52,875 nt of DNA from VMGX01 sp041658885. Lineage in GTDB: Bacteria > Patescibacteriota > Minisyncoccia > Phycocordibacterales > 21-14-all-36-13. The notes beneath the pieces were generated by a model. It searched no databases. It saw nothing but the letters and a program-made list of their open reading frames with translations, and had not been told where the DNA came from. Positions within the stretch are counted from its first letter, which is position 1, and the number at the start of each line of letters is the position of its first letter. Shown here piece by piece: positions 14,274 through 22,717 of this stretch. Location of the stretch: contig JBAZZJ010000004.1 in the NCBI GenBank assembly GCA_041658885.1, forward strand, positions 1 through 52,875, given 5' to 3'. Made by a program: the position numbers and the translations under genes.

Positions 14274-16103
14274 ATGAGCATTCTAGACATTTTCAAAAAA
14301 AGTAATAAAAATAAACCAGTGGACATAGATATCCAACCAATATTGCCTCGTCAGATTTATGAGGCAAGTGTTTTAGAAATGCAAGACATAATATCGCCGT
14401 CAGCATTAAAAATAACATCAAAAGAACTTTTTCTTGGTGACAAATTGGCAAGAACATTTTTTGTAATATCTTATCCAAGATTTCTTTCAGACAATTGGTT
14501 TTCTACTATAGTTAACTTAGACAGGATGTTTGATGTTTCGGTTTTTATTCATCCAATAGACACCTCAAAAATTTTAAAACAATTTCAAAAAAGAGTTGCG
14601 GAAGTAGAAAGTCAAATAAACATACGAAGCGAAAAAGGGTTTGTTAGAGACCCAAGACTTGATACTGCCTATCAAGATTTAGAAACATTGCGTGACAGCT
14701 TGCTTCAGGCGAGAGAGAAACTTTTTGACGTCGGTCTATACATAACGATTTATGGAAAAAATTCCGACGAGTTAGATAAAATTGAATCAGAAATAAAATC
14801 AACACTTGAATCTAGATTAATATATTTAAAACCAGCGTTGTTCCAACAAGAAGACGGTTTTTTGAGCACGCTTCCAATATCAAAAGACCTTCTTTCTGTT
14901 CACTCCAAGTTAAATTCTTCACCTCTTTCTACGATGTTTCCTTTCGTTTCTTTTGACCTAACGTCTGATAGAGGAATTTTATACGGAATAAATAGGCATA
15001 ACTCCAGTTTAATTTTATTTGATAGATTTTCTATGGAAAACTATAACTCGGTCATATTTGCAAAGGCTGGTTCTGGAAAATCATACGCAACGAAGTTGGA
15101 AATTTTGAGGTCGTTGATGTTTGATGTAGATGTAATAGTTATAGACCCAGAAAAAGAATACCAGTATCTGGCGGAAGCAACGAATGGAAGATATTTTAAT
15201 ATTTCTTTAAATTCCGAAAATAATATAAACCCATTTGACCTTCCTATATCAAGAGAGGATGAGTCGCCTTCAGATGTGTTGAGGTCACAAATAGTTAATC
15301 TCGTCGGATTGTTTAGAATTATGTTGGGAGGATTAACCCCTGAAGAAGACGGGATTATTGATAAAGCCCTAACCGAAACGTATGCACTAAAAGACATTAC
15401 CCCAGATTCTAATTTTGCAAACATATCACCTCCTATATTGTCAGATTTTGAATTGGTTCTTGCTGGGATTGAAGGGAGTGAATCTCTTTTAAACAGATTA
15501 AGTAAATATACGAAAGGAACATGGTCTGGTTTTATAAACAAACAAACAAACATAGATATAAGCAGAAAGTTTGTTGTCTTTTCTGTCCGTGATATGGAGG
15601 ATGAATTGAAACCCGTTGCAATGCACTTGGTTATGCACTACGTTTGGAATGCCATAAGAAGAAAGGAGTTGAAGAAAAGATTACTTGTAATAGACGAGGC
15701 GTGGTGGATGATGCAATCCGAGGACACGGCGTCTTTTTTGTTCAGTATGGCTAAGAGGGGAAGAAAATATTATCTAGGCCTTGCAACAATAACTCAAGAC
15801 GTTGGTGACTTTTTGAAATCGCCATATGGTCTTCCGGTAATAACAAACTCGTCTATACAGCTTTTATTAAAACAATCGCCCACTGCAATTGATGCTTTGC
15901 AGAAAATATTTAATTTAACAGATGAAGAAAAATATCTTTTACTTGAATCAGATGTGGGGGAGGGAATATTTTTTGCCGGTCTTAAGCATGTGGCAATTAA
16001 GGTAATAGCTTCTTATACAGAGGACCAAATAATAACCTCGGACCCATCACAGATTTTAGCTATAAGAAAGGCAAAAGAAGAATTGGCATCACAAGAAATT
16101 TAA
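14274..16103 (+). CDS. VirB4/TraC-type secretion ATPase (C-terminal part)
   Basis: This 609-aa ATPase has Walker A AKAGSGKSY (about residues 263-271), a Walker B region RLLVIDEAWWMM, and the downstream RGRKYYLGLATITQDV motif of the VirB4/TraC/HerA-FtsK class. VirB4 powers pilus biogenesis and substrate transfer at the inner membrane. The first ~230 residues contain part of the VirB4 N-terminal region; the rest of that region is the separate gene at 13197. The ATG at 14274 is chosen because it begins a soluble domain after the repeat-rich gap; the ATG at 14253 would add only hydrophobic residues. No relaxase or coupling protein is visible in the window. Confidence 0.9.
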   Translation: MSILDIFKKSNKNKPVDIDIQPILPRQIYEASVLEMQDIISPSALKITSKELFLGDKLARTFFVISYPRFLSDNWFSTIVNLDRMFDVSVFIHPIDTSKILKQFQKRVAEVESQINIRSEKGFVRDPRLDTAYQDLETLRDSLLQAREKLFDVGLYITIYGKNSDELDKIESEIKSTLESRLIYLKPALFQQEDGFLSTLPISKDLLSVHSKLNSSPLSTMFPFVSFDLTSDRGILYGINRHNSSLILFDRFSMENYNSVIFAKAGSGKSYATKLEILRSLMFDVDVIVIDPEKEYQYLAEATNGRYFNISLNSENNINPFDLPISREDESPSDVLRSQIVNLVGLFRIMLGGLTPEEDGIIDKALTETYALKDITPDSNFANISPPILSDFELVLAGIEGSESLLNRLSKYTKGTWSGFINKQTNIDISRKFVVFSVRDMEDELKPVAMHLVMHYVWNAIRRKELKKRLLVIDEAWWMMQSEDTASFLFSMAKRGRKYYLGLATITQDVGDFLKSPYGLPVITNSSIQLLLKQSPTAIDALQKIFNLTDEEKYLLLESDVGEGIFFAGLKHVAIKVIASYTEDQIITSDPSQILAIRKAKEELASQEI

Positions 16104-16123
16104 ATTTATGGTAATATTTTTCT

Positions 16124-17107
16124 ATGAATAAGATATCTTATAATAAAATTCTCAAATGTGCATTGGCTGTGGTTTTCATTTTTATGGTTTCTTTTGGTAT
16201 AACTAAAGCTGAATTTTCTTTGACAGATATTAAAACAAACATAATTGTGAGCCCGCAAAATCCAGCATCAAATCAAAACATCTCCTTAACATTAGATAGC
16301 CCGGCAGATCTAAACAGAGCCGAAATTACATGGAGTCTGGACAATAAAATAGTTTTAAAGGGTGTTGGAGAAAAAGTACTCCGTTTTAAGACTGGCTTCG
16401 TTGGAAATAACAACAAAATAGGGGTCGTTATAAAAACACAAGATGGAAACATCATTTATAAAGATATAGAAATAAGACCTTCTGACATTGATATGTTGTG
16501 GGAAGCGTACACTTATACGCCACCTTTTTATAAAGGAAAGGCGTTGGATTCTGTAAATTCAATTATAAAAATTGTCGCCATTCCTCATTTAATAAATTCT
16601 GATGGTTTTAGAATTTCATCACAAAATTTAATTTATGAGTGGAAAATAAAAGATGAGGTTTATGAAGATTTGTCAGGTCTTGGAAAAAATACCTATGTGT
16701 TTCAAACAGATATTATTCCTTCCAAAGAAACAATTGAGGTCAGTGTTAGTTCCGTTGATAGTTTGTCGTCCGCTTCCGGACAAATAACTTTAATAAGTTC
16801 TGAACCAAAAATTGTCGTTTACGAAAACAACCCTCTTCTGGGAATTTTGTTTAATACTACATTTAAAAACACCTTTTTGTATAATAATGAAATAATGTTA
16901 AGTGCATATCCATTTTTCTTTTCAACAAGAAATAGCGCGGGGGTTGATTACTCATGGAGAGTAAACGAAAAGGTGGTAAATTCAAAAGATGATTCTATGG
17001 TTTTTATCAAACCAGCAGAAAGTGGCTCTTCAAAAATTAGTATAGAAATAAATGGGGTGCAGAGTCCTTTTCAAAAAAGTGAGTTAGGTTTTTATTTGAG
17101 TTTTTAG
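16124..17107 (+). CDS. Secreted beta-sandwich (Ig/PKD-like) protein
   Basis: This 327-aa protein has a clear signal peptide (to about residue 28, ending KAEF). The beta-rich body has a pattern like Ig or PKD domains: IIVSPQNPASNQNISLTLDSPADLNRAEITW and later YEWKIKDEVYEDLSGLG. It starts 20 nt after the VirB4 gene and should be co-transcribed. A periplasmic or surface scaffold for the secretion apparatus is a reasonable guess, but I do not recognise a specific family. Confidence 0.65.
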   Translation: MNKISYNKILKCALAVVFIFMVSFGITKAEFSLTDIKTNIIVSPQNPASNQNISLTLDSPADLNRAEITWSLDNKIVLKGVGEKVLRFKTGFVGNNNKIGVVIKTQDGNIIYKDIEIRPSDIDMLWEAYTYTPPFYKGKALDSVNSIIKIVAIPHLINSDGFRISSQNLIYEWKIKDEVYEDLSGLGKNTYVFQTDIIPSKETIEVSVSSVDSLSSASGQITLISSEPKIVVYENNPLLGILFNTTFKNTFLYNNEIMLSAYPFFFSTRNSAGVDYSWRVNEKVVNSKDDSMVFIKPAESGSSKISIEINGVQSPFQKSELGFYLSF

Positions 17108-17108
17108 T

Positions 17109-17399
17109 CCCCCACTTTCTGTAGTATGTTTTACCTATATATTTTAAGAAACAAAGGTGGTAAATTTTATGTGGGATCAACAAACAATTTAAAAAGACGA
17201 TTTGGTGAACACAATTCTAAAAAAGTTTTTTCTACAAAGAGAGATGTTCCGTGGAAATTGATTTATTATGAAGCATTTTTTTCAGAATTAGATGCGAGAA
17301 ATAGAGAGAAAAAACTTAAACAACACAAACAAGGGCTTAGTCATTTAAAGAAGAGAATATCAAATAGTGTAAAAGAAAGTGGGGGATAGAAAGTGGGGG
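17109..17399. mobile_element. GIY-YIG gene bracketed by CCCCCACTTTC inverted repeats
   Basis: CCCCCACTTTCT at 17109-17120 is perfectly inverted at 17374-17385 and again, tandemly, at 17388-17399. The GIY-YIG gene fills the interval and its last codons (ESGG) are within the right repeat. A 108-bp element with the same CCCCCACTTT core and no gene lies after dnaA (24288-24395). This looks like a small element with a non-autonomous relative. Confidence 0.7.
17126..17389 (+). CDS. GIY-YIG nuclease domain protein (UPF0213/YhbQ-like)
   Basis: This 87-aa single-domain GIY-YIG protein begins YLYILRNKGGKFYVGSTNNLKRRFGEHN, with the two tyrosines, the arginine in NLKRR and a downstream glutamate (SELDARNREKKLK). 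Such small nucleases are widespread and often mobile. It interrupts the secretion-like operon between the Ig-like protein and the VirB2-like gene, inside a pair of inverted repeats. A second, different GIY-YIG gene is at 52464-52703. Confidence 0.88.
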   Translation: MFYLYILRNKGGKFYVGSTNNLKRRFGEHNSKKVFSTKRDVPWKLIYYEAFFSELDARNREKKLKQHKQGLSHLKKRISNSVKESGG

Positions 17400-17459
17400 A
17401 TGAAAAAAATAAAATACAAAACAATATGACTTGGAATTTAATAATCTTAGAATTAAAAC

Positions 17460-18959
17460 ATGAAATATCATAAAAAAATAAGTAAAATTTTGTTTGGTAT
17501 GCTTTCTTTTGTTTTTGTTTTTTTTATATTTTTTACTTTTGTATCGGCCAATTTTTCGTACCAACCTCTTTCTCCTTTGCCGGGGACAACAAATCTTGTT
17601 GAGGGGGTAGCAAAAGTTACAAATTTAGGAACATATATAACAGGGCTTTATAAAATAGTTATTGGCATATCAATAGTATTGGCTGTTGTTTTGTTTATGG
17701 TCGCCGGTTTGGAGTGGATGACGGCTGAAGCCGTCGGGAAAAAAGAAGATGCTATAAAAAGAATTAATGCTGTTCTATTTGGTTTGCTTCTAACAATTGG
17801 TTCTTGGTTGTTTTTAAATACAATAAATCCAAACATTTTAAGTGTTGACCTAAAAATTGACGACATCACAATTGATGACTCTGACCTCATACTTTATGGT
17901 GGTTGGTTCTGTCAACTTGAAACAAATGGTCCTTATTACGGACCTTATGTAACAGAAAATTTGTGTATCTCCAAAACCGGCTGTGTTTCAACCACAGCTA
18001 CCGGTTCAAACAATCATTATTGCTTACAAAGCGGACCGGGAACAGGTATAACACCGGGGGCAGGAATAAATGACCCTATAGCAATTAAGGATTTTTTTGA
18101 CACTGGAACCACCATTAATAATAGTTTTGTAAAATTTCCGGGTCCTGGTTTATATTTTCAATTTGAAATCAATAAAATGACGGGTAGCGGTCCCACATTA
18201 GATACGGTGGAACAAAAAGGTCCTTATAAAACAGCCAAGGAATGCGAGGATGCGCGAAAATCTGTTGTTATGGGGGATGACCCTCTTAAAAGAACTTATG
18301 CTTGTTATTTGGTTCCGTGGGGAGGTAGCGATTATGTTTTAAATAAAATGCTTATTGACGAAGTTTCCGGCGAAAAAATTATAAGAGATGCTTTAACTGT
18401 GGGTAGTATAACTATAAACAATACCCAATGTGAACAAGTTGGACAAACCGGTTGTACAAATGTTGGTGGATTATATGTCTCAACCGTCGTTTCTTTAACC
18501 ACCCTAAAAGAAAACTGTGACGATTGGTTGGGTAAGCAAGGATTAAGTGGAAAATGCAATATAAAATTAACGGGTGGAACGGAATGGTGGCCACACGGGG
18601 GAGGAGAAAAATATGTAGATAAAAATCCAACATATCACAGACCGACATTTTTTAAGGAGGAGACGCTTGGAAGAGATGTTGATTTAAGTTCCACTGATTT
18701 GAGCGGTGCTGATGTAAAAACAAATTTTAATTATTTTATATTAAAACACACAGATAAATATTGGAAACATAAAGCTGACGGTGGTTATGAGCAGGGTACT
18801 GCGGCTGAATTAGACCAGTTTGTTTCAAAGATTGGAATTGGTGGGCCTTTTAAGCCAGGAAATTTTGACAAATTTTGCACAAAAAATCCTGATGCAATGT
18901 TCCGTTATGAGTGGAACAATTCTCCACATTGGCACGTGAGATTTGGTGCATGTAATTAA
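17460..18959 (+). CDS. VirB2/TrbC-like pilin domain fused to an extracellular domain
   Basis: This is a 499-aa protein. Residues ~1-30 are a signal peptide. Residues ~45-125 have the VirB2/TrbC pilin layout of two hydrophobic helices separated by a short basic loop (MVAGLEWMTAEAVGKKEDAIKR). Residues ~140-499 form a cysteine-containing extracellular region ending in a His-rich motif (NNSPHWHVRFGACN) that could bind metal. Ordinary VirB2 pilins are only about 100 residues, so this is either a large fused pilin or a membrane protein that borrowed the pilin fold. The C-terminal region is not recognised. Confidence 0.65.
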   Translation: MKYHKKISKILFGMLSFVFVFFIFFTFVSANFSYQPLSPLPGTTNLVEGVAKVTNLGTYITGLYKIVIGISIVLAVVLFMVAGLEWMTAEAVGKKEDAIKRINAVLFGLLLTIGSWLFLNTINPNILSVDLKIDDITIDDSDLILYGGWFCQLETNGPYYGPYVTENLCISKTGCVSTTATGSNNHYCLQSGPGTGITPGAGINDPIAIKDFFDTGTTINNSFVKFPGPGLYFQFEINKMTGSGPTLDTVEQKGPYKTAKECEDARKSVVMGDDPLKRTYACYLVPWGGSDYVLNKMLIDEVSGEKIIRDALTVGSITINNTQCEQVGQTGCTNVGGLYVSTVVSLTTLKENCDDWLGKQGLSGKCNIKLTGGTEWWPHGGGEKYVDKNPTYHRPTFFKEETLGRDVDLSSTDLSGADVKTNFNYFILKHTDKYWKHKADGGYEQGTAAELDQFVSKIGIGGPFKPGNFDKFCTKNPDAMFRYEWNNSPHWHVRFGACN

Positions 18960-18962
18960 ATT

Positions 18963-20228
18963 ATGAATAGTAAAAACACAAAAATAATAATAGTTTTGAT
19001 TGTGTCCATTCTAATTTTGGCTGGGTTGATTTACTATTATTTCTTTTTGAGAGGAGCCACACCGACAAGTGAGTTCGTCCCATCCGAAACAACTGGACTA
19101 TTTCCTTCGGGAGGACAGGGAACTCCGGGTGGTTCTACGGGCATAACAGAAATAACTGACGACTCTGAAAATCTTCCTGTTCCAAAATATAGAAAAATTT
19201 CTCAAAAACCAGTATCTGGCGGAGTAATTATAAGCACGGGCAATAAAGAGAAAGGAGACAAGATCAGATATGTGGACAGAGCGACTGGACACATATACGA
19301 AACTTGGACAAAGTCAGGAGAACAAGTAAGAATCTCAAACACAACTATACCAAAAGTTTATGAAACGTCTTGGAACAAAAGCGGAGATGGTTTTATTGCC
19401 AGATATTTAGATGAAAATAATGAAGATATAACAACTTACTTTGCAAAACTCAAAGAAAAAGAAAATGCTAAAGATTTGAAAGGAGATTTATACGAACTTG
19501 ATGGTTATTTCTTACAAAAAAATATTACTGATTTGTCAGTATCACCCGCTGGAAAAAATATTGCTTACATAATAAAAAAACAGGGGAGTAGTTCGGTTGT
19601 AAATTCTGAATTTAATGGAAAAAATGGTTCAGAAATCTTTAATTCTCCTTTAACGGAATGGGCCGTTGAATGGTTTGGAAATAATTTTCTTTTAAAAACA
19701 AAGCCTACATATAAAACTGGCGGGTTTGTTTATAGGCTTGATAATTATGGAACCTTAACAAAAATTCTTAGTGATATAAATGGTCTGACTACTTTAGGAA
19801 AAGGCGATGGTTCTTCTTTGTTGTATTCAGAGAGTTTAAATAATTCATTTGGTCTGTATTCATATAATATGAGTTCAAAAGAAAAAACTAAATTGAAATT
19901 AAATACTCTCCCAGAAAAATGTGTGTGGAGCAAAAAAGATTCCTCTGTTGTTTATTGCGCTGTTCCAAAAACAATTCCATATGGGGAATACCCGGACGAT
20001 TGGTATCAGGGTATCGTTTCCTTTGATGACATTATCTGGATACTTGATACAAAAATAAATTTGGGCAGTGTTGTCGTTGACCCTGAAAGATATTCAGCTT
20101 CGTCAGTAGACACAATAAATTTGATGTTAAATGAAAATGAAGACTACTTAATTTTTACAAACAAAAAAGACTACTCCTTGTGGGGAATAGACATGACATC
20201 CGAACCAACTGAAATAATTGGAGACTAA
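18963..20228 (+). CDS. Membrane-anchored beta-propeller-like protein
   Basis: This 421-aa protein has one N-terminal membrane anchor (about residues 7-29), a Gly/Pro/Ser/Thr-rich linker, and repeated beta-blades of the TolB/WD type (RYVDRATGHIYETW, ISNTTIPKVYETSW, and DLSVSPAGKNIAYIIKKQG). It follows the pilin-like gene by 3 nt and closes the secretion-like operon. A propeller in this place may act as an assembly platform. This is inference from fold pattern and position. Confidence 0.6.
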   Translation: MNSKNTKIIIVLIVSILILAGLIYYYFFLRGATPTSEFVPSETTGLFPSGGQGTPGGSTGITEITDDSENLPVPKYRKISQKPVSGGVIISTGNKEKGDKIRYVDRATGHIYETWTKSGEQVRISNTTIPKVYETSWNKSGDGFIARYLDENNEDITTYFAKLKEKENAKDLKGDLYELDGYFLQKNITDLSVSPAGKNIAYIIKKQGSSSVVNSEFNGKNGSEIFNSPLTEWAVEWFGNNFLLKTKPTYKTGGFVYRLDNYGTLTKILSDINGLTTLGKGDGSSLLYSESLNNSFGLYSYNMSSKEKTKLKLNTLPEKCVWSKKDSSVVYCAVPKTIPYGEYPDDWYQGIVSFDDIIWILDTKINLGSVVVDPERYSASSVDTINLMLNENEDYLIFTNKKDYSLWGIDMTSEPTEIIGD

Positions 20229-20232
20229 AAAA

Positions 20233-20253
20233 ATTCAAAATTGAAAAATCAAA
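20233..20253. repeat. Left low-complexity repeat of four-helix-bundle element 3
   Basis: The words TTCAAAATTG and AAAATCAAAATGCAAAATGACA continue through the start codon of the next gene. The reverse complement words are at 20625-20681, where 15 of 16 bases of the AAAATGCAAAATGACA word match. Confidence 0.7.
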
Positions 20254-20628
20254 ATGCAAAATGACAATGTAAAGTTTAAAAATGAATTTAAGAAAAGGTT
20301 GTATGTATGGGTACTGAGTTTAATAAAATTTATAGATTCTTTACCAAAAGATTCTACCTGTAGTGTGATGGGAAAACAGTTATTGAGAAGCGGTACAAGT
20401 GTTTTAGCAAATTATATTGAAGCAAATTCAGCTAGTTCTAAGAAAGATTTTATAAATTTCTTTACACATTCCTTAAAATCATCAAACGAATCAAAAGTGT
20501 GGCTGTCTCTATTAAAAGATACGGGTAAAGGAAGTATTGAGAGTATTGAAAAATTATTAAAAGAATTAACAGAAATATCAAATATCATCGCATCTGGTAT
20601 TATTACACTTAAAGGTAAGAGACAATGA
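20254..20628 (+). CDS. Four-helix-bundle protein (S23/IVP family), copy 3
   Basis: This 124-aa four-helix-bundle protein is from a different branch than copies 1 and 2: VWVLSLIKFIDSLPKDSTCSVMGKQLLRSGTSVLANYIEANSASSKKDF, then SLKSSNESKVWLSLLKD. It is bracketed by low-complexity inverted repeats built from AAAATG/CAAAATG words. Its start codon and first codons (MQNDN) lie inside the left arm. It is the third such gene in this operon region, each with its own repeat words. Confidence 0.85.
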   Translation: MQNDNVKFKNEFKKRLYVWVLSLIKFIDSLPKDSTCSVMGKQLLRSGTSVLANYIEANSASSKKDFINFFTHSLKSSNESKVWLSLLKDTGKGSIESIEKLLKELTEISNIIASGIITLKGKRQ

Positions 20629-20681
20629 TTTTGACATTTTGAACTGTCATTTTACATTTTGAGATTTGCATTTTACATTTT
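20625..20681. repeat. Right low-complexity repeat of four-helix-bundle element 3
   Basis: TTTTGACATTTTGAACTGTCATTTTACATTTTGAG and following words are the inverse of the left repeat at 20233-20273. The arm runs directly into the terminator palindrome at 20680. Confidence 0.65.
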
Positions 20682-20718
20682 ATAAAATACATTCAGTTTT
20701 ACTGAATGTATTTTATAA
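20680..20718. terminator. Perfect palindromic terminator at the end of khpB
   Basis: TTATAAAATACATTCAG pairs perfectly (17 bp) with its inverse at 20702-20718 around TTTTA. It contains the last codons and stop of the leftward khpB gene and can end transcription from both sides. Confidence 0.7.
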
Positions 20719-21157
20719 TAACTTTTCTATTTTTTCCTTCTCCTTCTGATTCCGTCTTAATCAATTTATCATTTGAAAGAGTTGAGTGAACAACCATTCT
20801 CTCATATGAAGTCATCGGGTCTAACTCAATATTCCTTTTAAACGTTTTAGCCCTGTTTGCCATCATGAGAGAAATATTTTTAATTTTTTGTATTTTCTTA
20901 CTATGGTAATCTCCGGCATCTATATAAAATTTTTCTACTAAGTCTTCGCCATCTTTGGACACTATTTTTTTTACAACATGACTAAGAGCCGAAAGGTTCT
21001 CGCCATCTCTTCCTATAAGAAGACTTGTGTCGGCTCCCTCTATAACAAATTTCTTACACCCCTCTACTTCACCGTCTAGTATTTTGATTTCTGAAAACTC
21101 TAGAGGTATTTTGTTTAAGATTTCTTCTATTATTTTCTTTATCTCTTTGTATTCCAT
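20699..21157 (-). CDS. khpB: KhpB/Jag RNA-binding protein (KH and R3H domains)
   Basis: This 152-aa protein has a KH domain with the LIGRDGENLSALSHVV GxxG loop and a C-terminal R3H domain (SYERMVVHSTL, with the Arg and His three apart). KhpB (Jag, EloR) binds RNA with KhpA and influences cell elongation. The N-terminal Jag_N domain of longer homologues is missing; only KH and R3H remain. It lies next to yidC, as in many bacterial origin regions. Its gene ends inside a perfect palindrome. Confidence 0.9.
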   Translation of the reverse strand: MEYKEIKKIIEEILNKIPLEFSEIKILDGEVEGCKKFVIEGADTSLLIGRDGENLSALSHVVKKIVSKDGEDLVEKFYIDAGDYHSKKIQKIKNISLMMANRAKTFKRNIELDPMTSYERMVVHSTLSNDKLIKTESEGEGKNRKVIIKYIQ

Positions 21158-21298
21158 AACGTTCAGTAAATCATAAAATCACAAAAACACCAAATCATTA
21201 TTTTTTACTTGCCCCGTTAGAAGTTTGGTAATAAATAGGATTTAATAATAAATTAAGCCGTTAGGCGGGTTCGTTTTCATACACATCTGATAAAACAT

Positions 21299-22054
21299 TT
21301 ACCCTTTATGAACTTCCAATGGGGTTGTTTTTTTGATTTTCTTTCTCACATAGAGCTCCTGACAAATATGGAAAAGATTGCTTGCAGACCAATAAATAGC
21401 AACCGCGGCTGATATTTTATAAGAAATAAAAAACACAACGAGAGGAAGCACATACCTCATTTGTGTTGACATGCTCTTCATCATCTCGTCTTTAAATGTT
21501 TTTGGTTCTTTTGTTTCTTGTTCTTTCTTTTTTGGCATAGAAATCATCGTTTGGAAAAATTGTGTTATCCCGGCTATTATTGCTATGACCAAACTTTTCT
21601 GTGTAACATCAACCAAACCAAGAAACATTATGTTTATTGACTCCGGAGCCGAAACAAATGGATATAATATATCCAATTTTACTTCAGGCAAGCCCCCATT
21701 TAGAAAAATAAAATACAACGCTAAAATTATTGGGAGTTGTATAAAAATCAAAAGAAAACCAGAAAAGGGTTTTATTCCTTTTTCTTTGTATAAATTCATC
21801 AGTTCAACGGCTTGGTTTTGATTGTTATTTTTGTTTTTTTCTTTTATCTTTTTTATTTCCGGCTCAATCTCCTTCATTTGAACCTGCGTTTTTATTGCTT
21901 TTACAGATAGCGGAAAAAGAATGAGTTTTATTATTATTGTAAAAATTATTATTGCTATTCCTATGTCAGCCCATGGAATAATGTTCGTCATCAAAAAAAT
22001 CAACCCGTTATAAAGGGGTTCGTAGAAAAATGTATTAAATATTGAAGAAATCAT
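21299..22054 (-). CDS. yidC: YidC/Oxa1 family membrane protein insertase
   Basis: This 251-aa protein inserts membrane proteins, alone or with SecYEG. Visible are the first helix with IPWADIGIAIIIFTIIIKLILFPL, the cytoplasmic helical hairpin (QVQMKEIEPEIKKIKEKNKN), FSGFLLIFIQLPIILALYFIFLNGG and the last helices with SAAVAIYWSASNLFHICQ. It is the short form without the large periplasmic domain of proteobacteria. It sits between rnpA and khpB in the classical origin gene cluster. No Shine-Dalgarno is apparent. Confidence 0.93.
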   Translation of the reverse strand: MISSIFNTFFYEPLYNGLIFLMTNIIPWADIGIAIIIFTIIIKLILFPLSVKAIKTQVQMKEIEPEIKKIKEKNKNNNQNQAVELMNLYKEKGIKPFSGFLLIFIQLPIILALYFIFLNGGLPEVKLDILYPFVSAPESINIMFLGLVDVTQKSLVIAIIAGITQFFQTMISMPKKKEQETKEPKTFKDEMMKSMSTQMRYVLPLVVFFISYKISAAVAIYWSASNLFHICQELYVRKKIKKTTPLEVHKG

Positions 22055-22109
22055 TTAGACATTTTAACCTATTGCTGGTTCAATTTCAACTTTATAATTT
22101 TTTGGTTTT

Positions 22110-22433
22110 TTATAATTTATCTAATAAAAACAGTATATCTTTTTTAATTTCTTTAAATTCAGCATTTAGAGATTCTTTTTTAAATAAAAAAATGAGAGCT
22201 GTTCCTTCTTTAATTTTGTCTTTGTTTAAATCTAAAATATATTTTCCTCTTCTTTTCAACAGATTTCTTTTTACAGCGCTCCCAGAAACAGAGGACGAAA
22301 CAACAAATGCAAACCTTTTTCCTTTTTTAACGAGAAGGTGTTTTAAGACAAAGAATTTACTATTAAATACTTTTCCTTTTTTGAATACCTCGTCAAAAAG
22401 TTTTTTGTTTATTCTGTTTTTTGAGGAAAGCAT
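22110..22433 (-). CDS. rnpA: Ribonuclease P protein component
   Basis: This 107-aa basic protein contains NRINKKLFDEVFKKGKVF and the signature SSSVSGSAVKRNLLKRRGKYIL (RNR-type motif, with K-R-N). It binds RNase P RNA and helps process tRNA 5' ends. Position between rpmH and yidC is the universal order. Low-complexity words (TTCTAATTACTAATTTTTAATGAAA) fill the gap to rpmH at 22441-22500. Confidence 0.93.
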   Translation of the reverse strand: MLSSKNRINKKLFDEVFKKGKVFNSKFFVLKHLLVKKGKRFAFVVSSSVSGSAVKRNLLKRRGKYILDLNKDKIKEGTALIFLFKKESLNAEFKEIKKDILFLLDKL

Positions 22434-22582
22434 AAAAAAGAAATTTCTAATTTCTAATTACTAATTTTTAATGAAATATTTAATCAAAAAAACACCTAAA
22501 GACCCTGATTAGTAATAGAATTTAATAATTTATACATTTAATATCAGATATTGGGTATTAAAAATTTTGAAAACCATTAGTT

Positions 22583-22717
22583 CTAAACCGATAGTTTTTT
22601 TCTTCCTTTTCTTCTTCTTGCTTTTAAAACCCTTTTTCCGTTTTTGCTTTTACTTCTCTTCAAAAAACCATGAGTCTTGCTTCTTTTTGCCTTTTTTGGT
22701 TTATATGTTGTTGACAT
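22583..22717 (-). CDS. rpmH: 50S ribosomal protein L34
   Basis: This 44-aa gene encodes a very basic protein beginning MSTTYKPKKAKRSKTHGF and continuing LKRSKSKNGKRVLKARRRKG, the L34 pattern (THGFLxR, then GRxVLxxRRxKGR). It ends at TAG, complement of 22583-22585. Upstream of rnpA and facing dnaA, it has the expected place. The length is typical of L34. Confidence 0.93.
   Translation of the reverse strand: MSTTYKPKKAKRSKTHGFLKRSKSKNGKRVLKARRRKGRKKLSV

Noticed and set aside
12333..20628. Diversity-generating retroelement, because the four-helix-bundle proteins resemble Avd
   Set aside because: No reverse transcriptase and no template or variable repeat pair is visible in the window. The inverted low-complexity flanks do not fit a DGR.
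5763..20628. A complete conjugation system
   Set aside because: No relaxase, coupling protein (VirD4), VirB8/9/10 or VirB11 is visible, so transfer of its own DNA cannot be claimed. A secretion, filament or DNA-uptake role is as likely.
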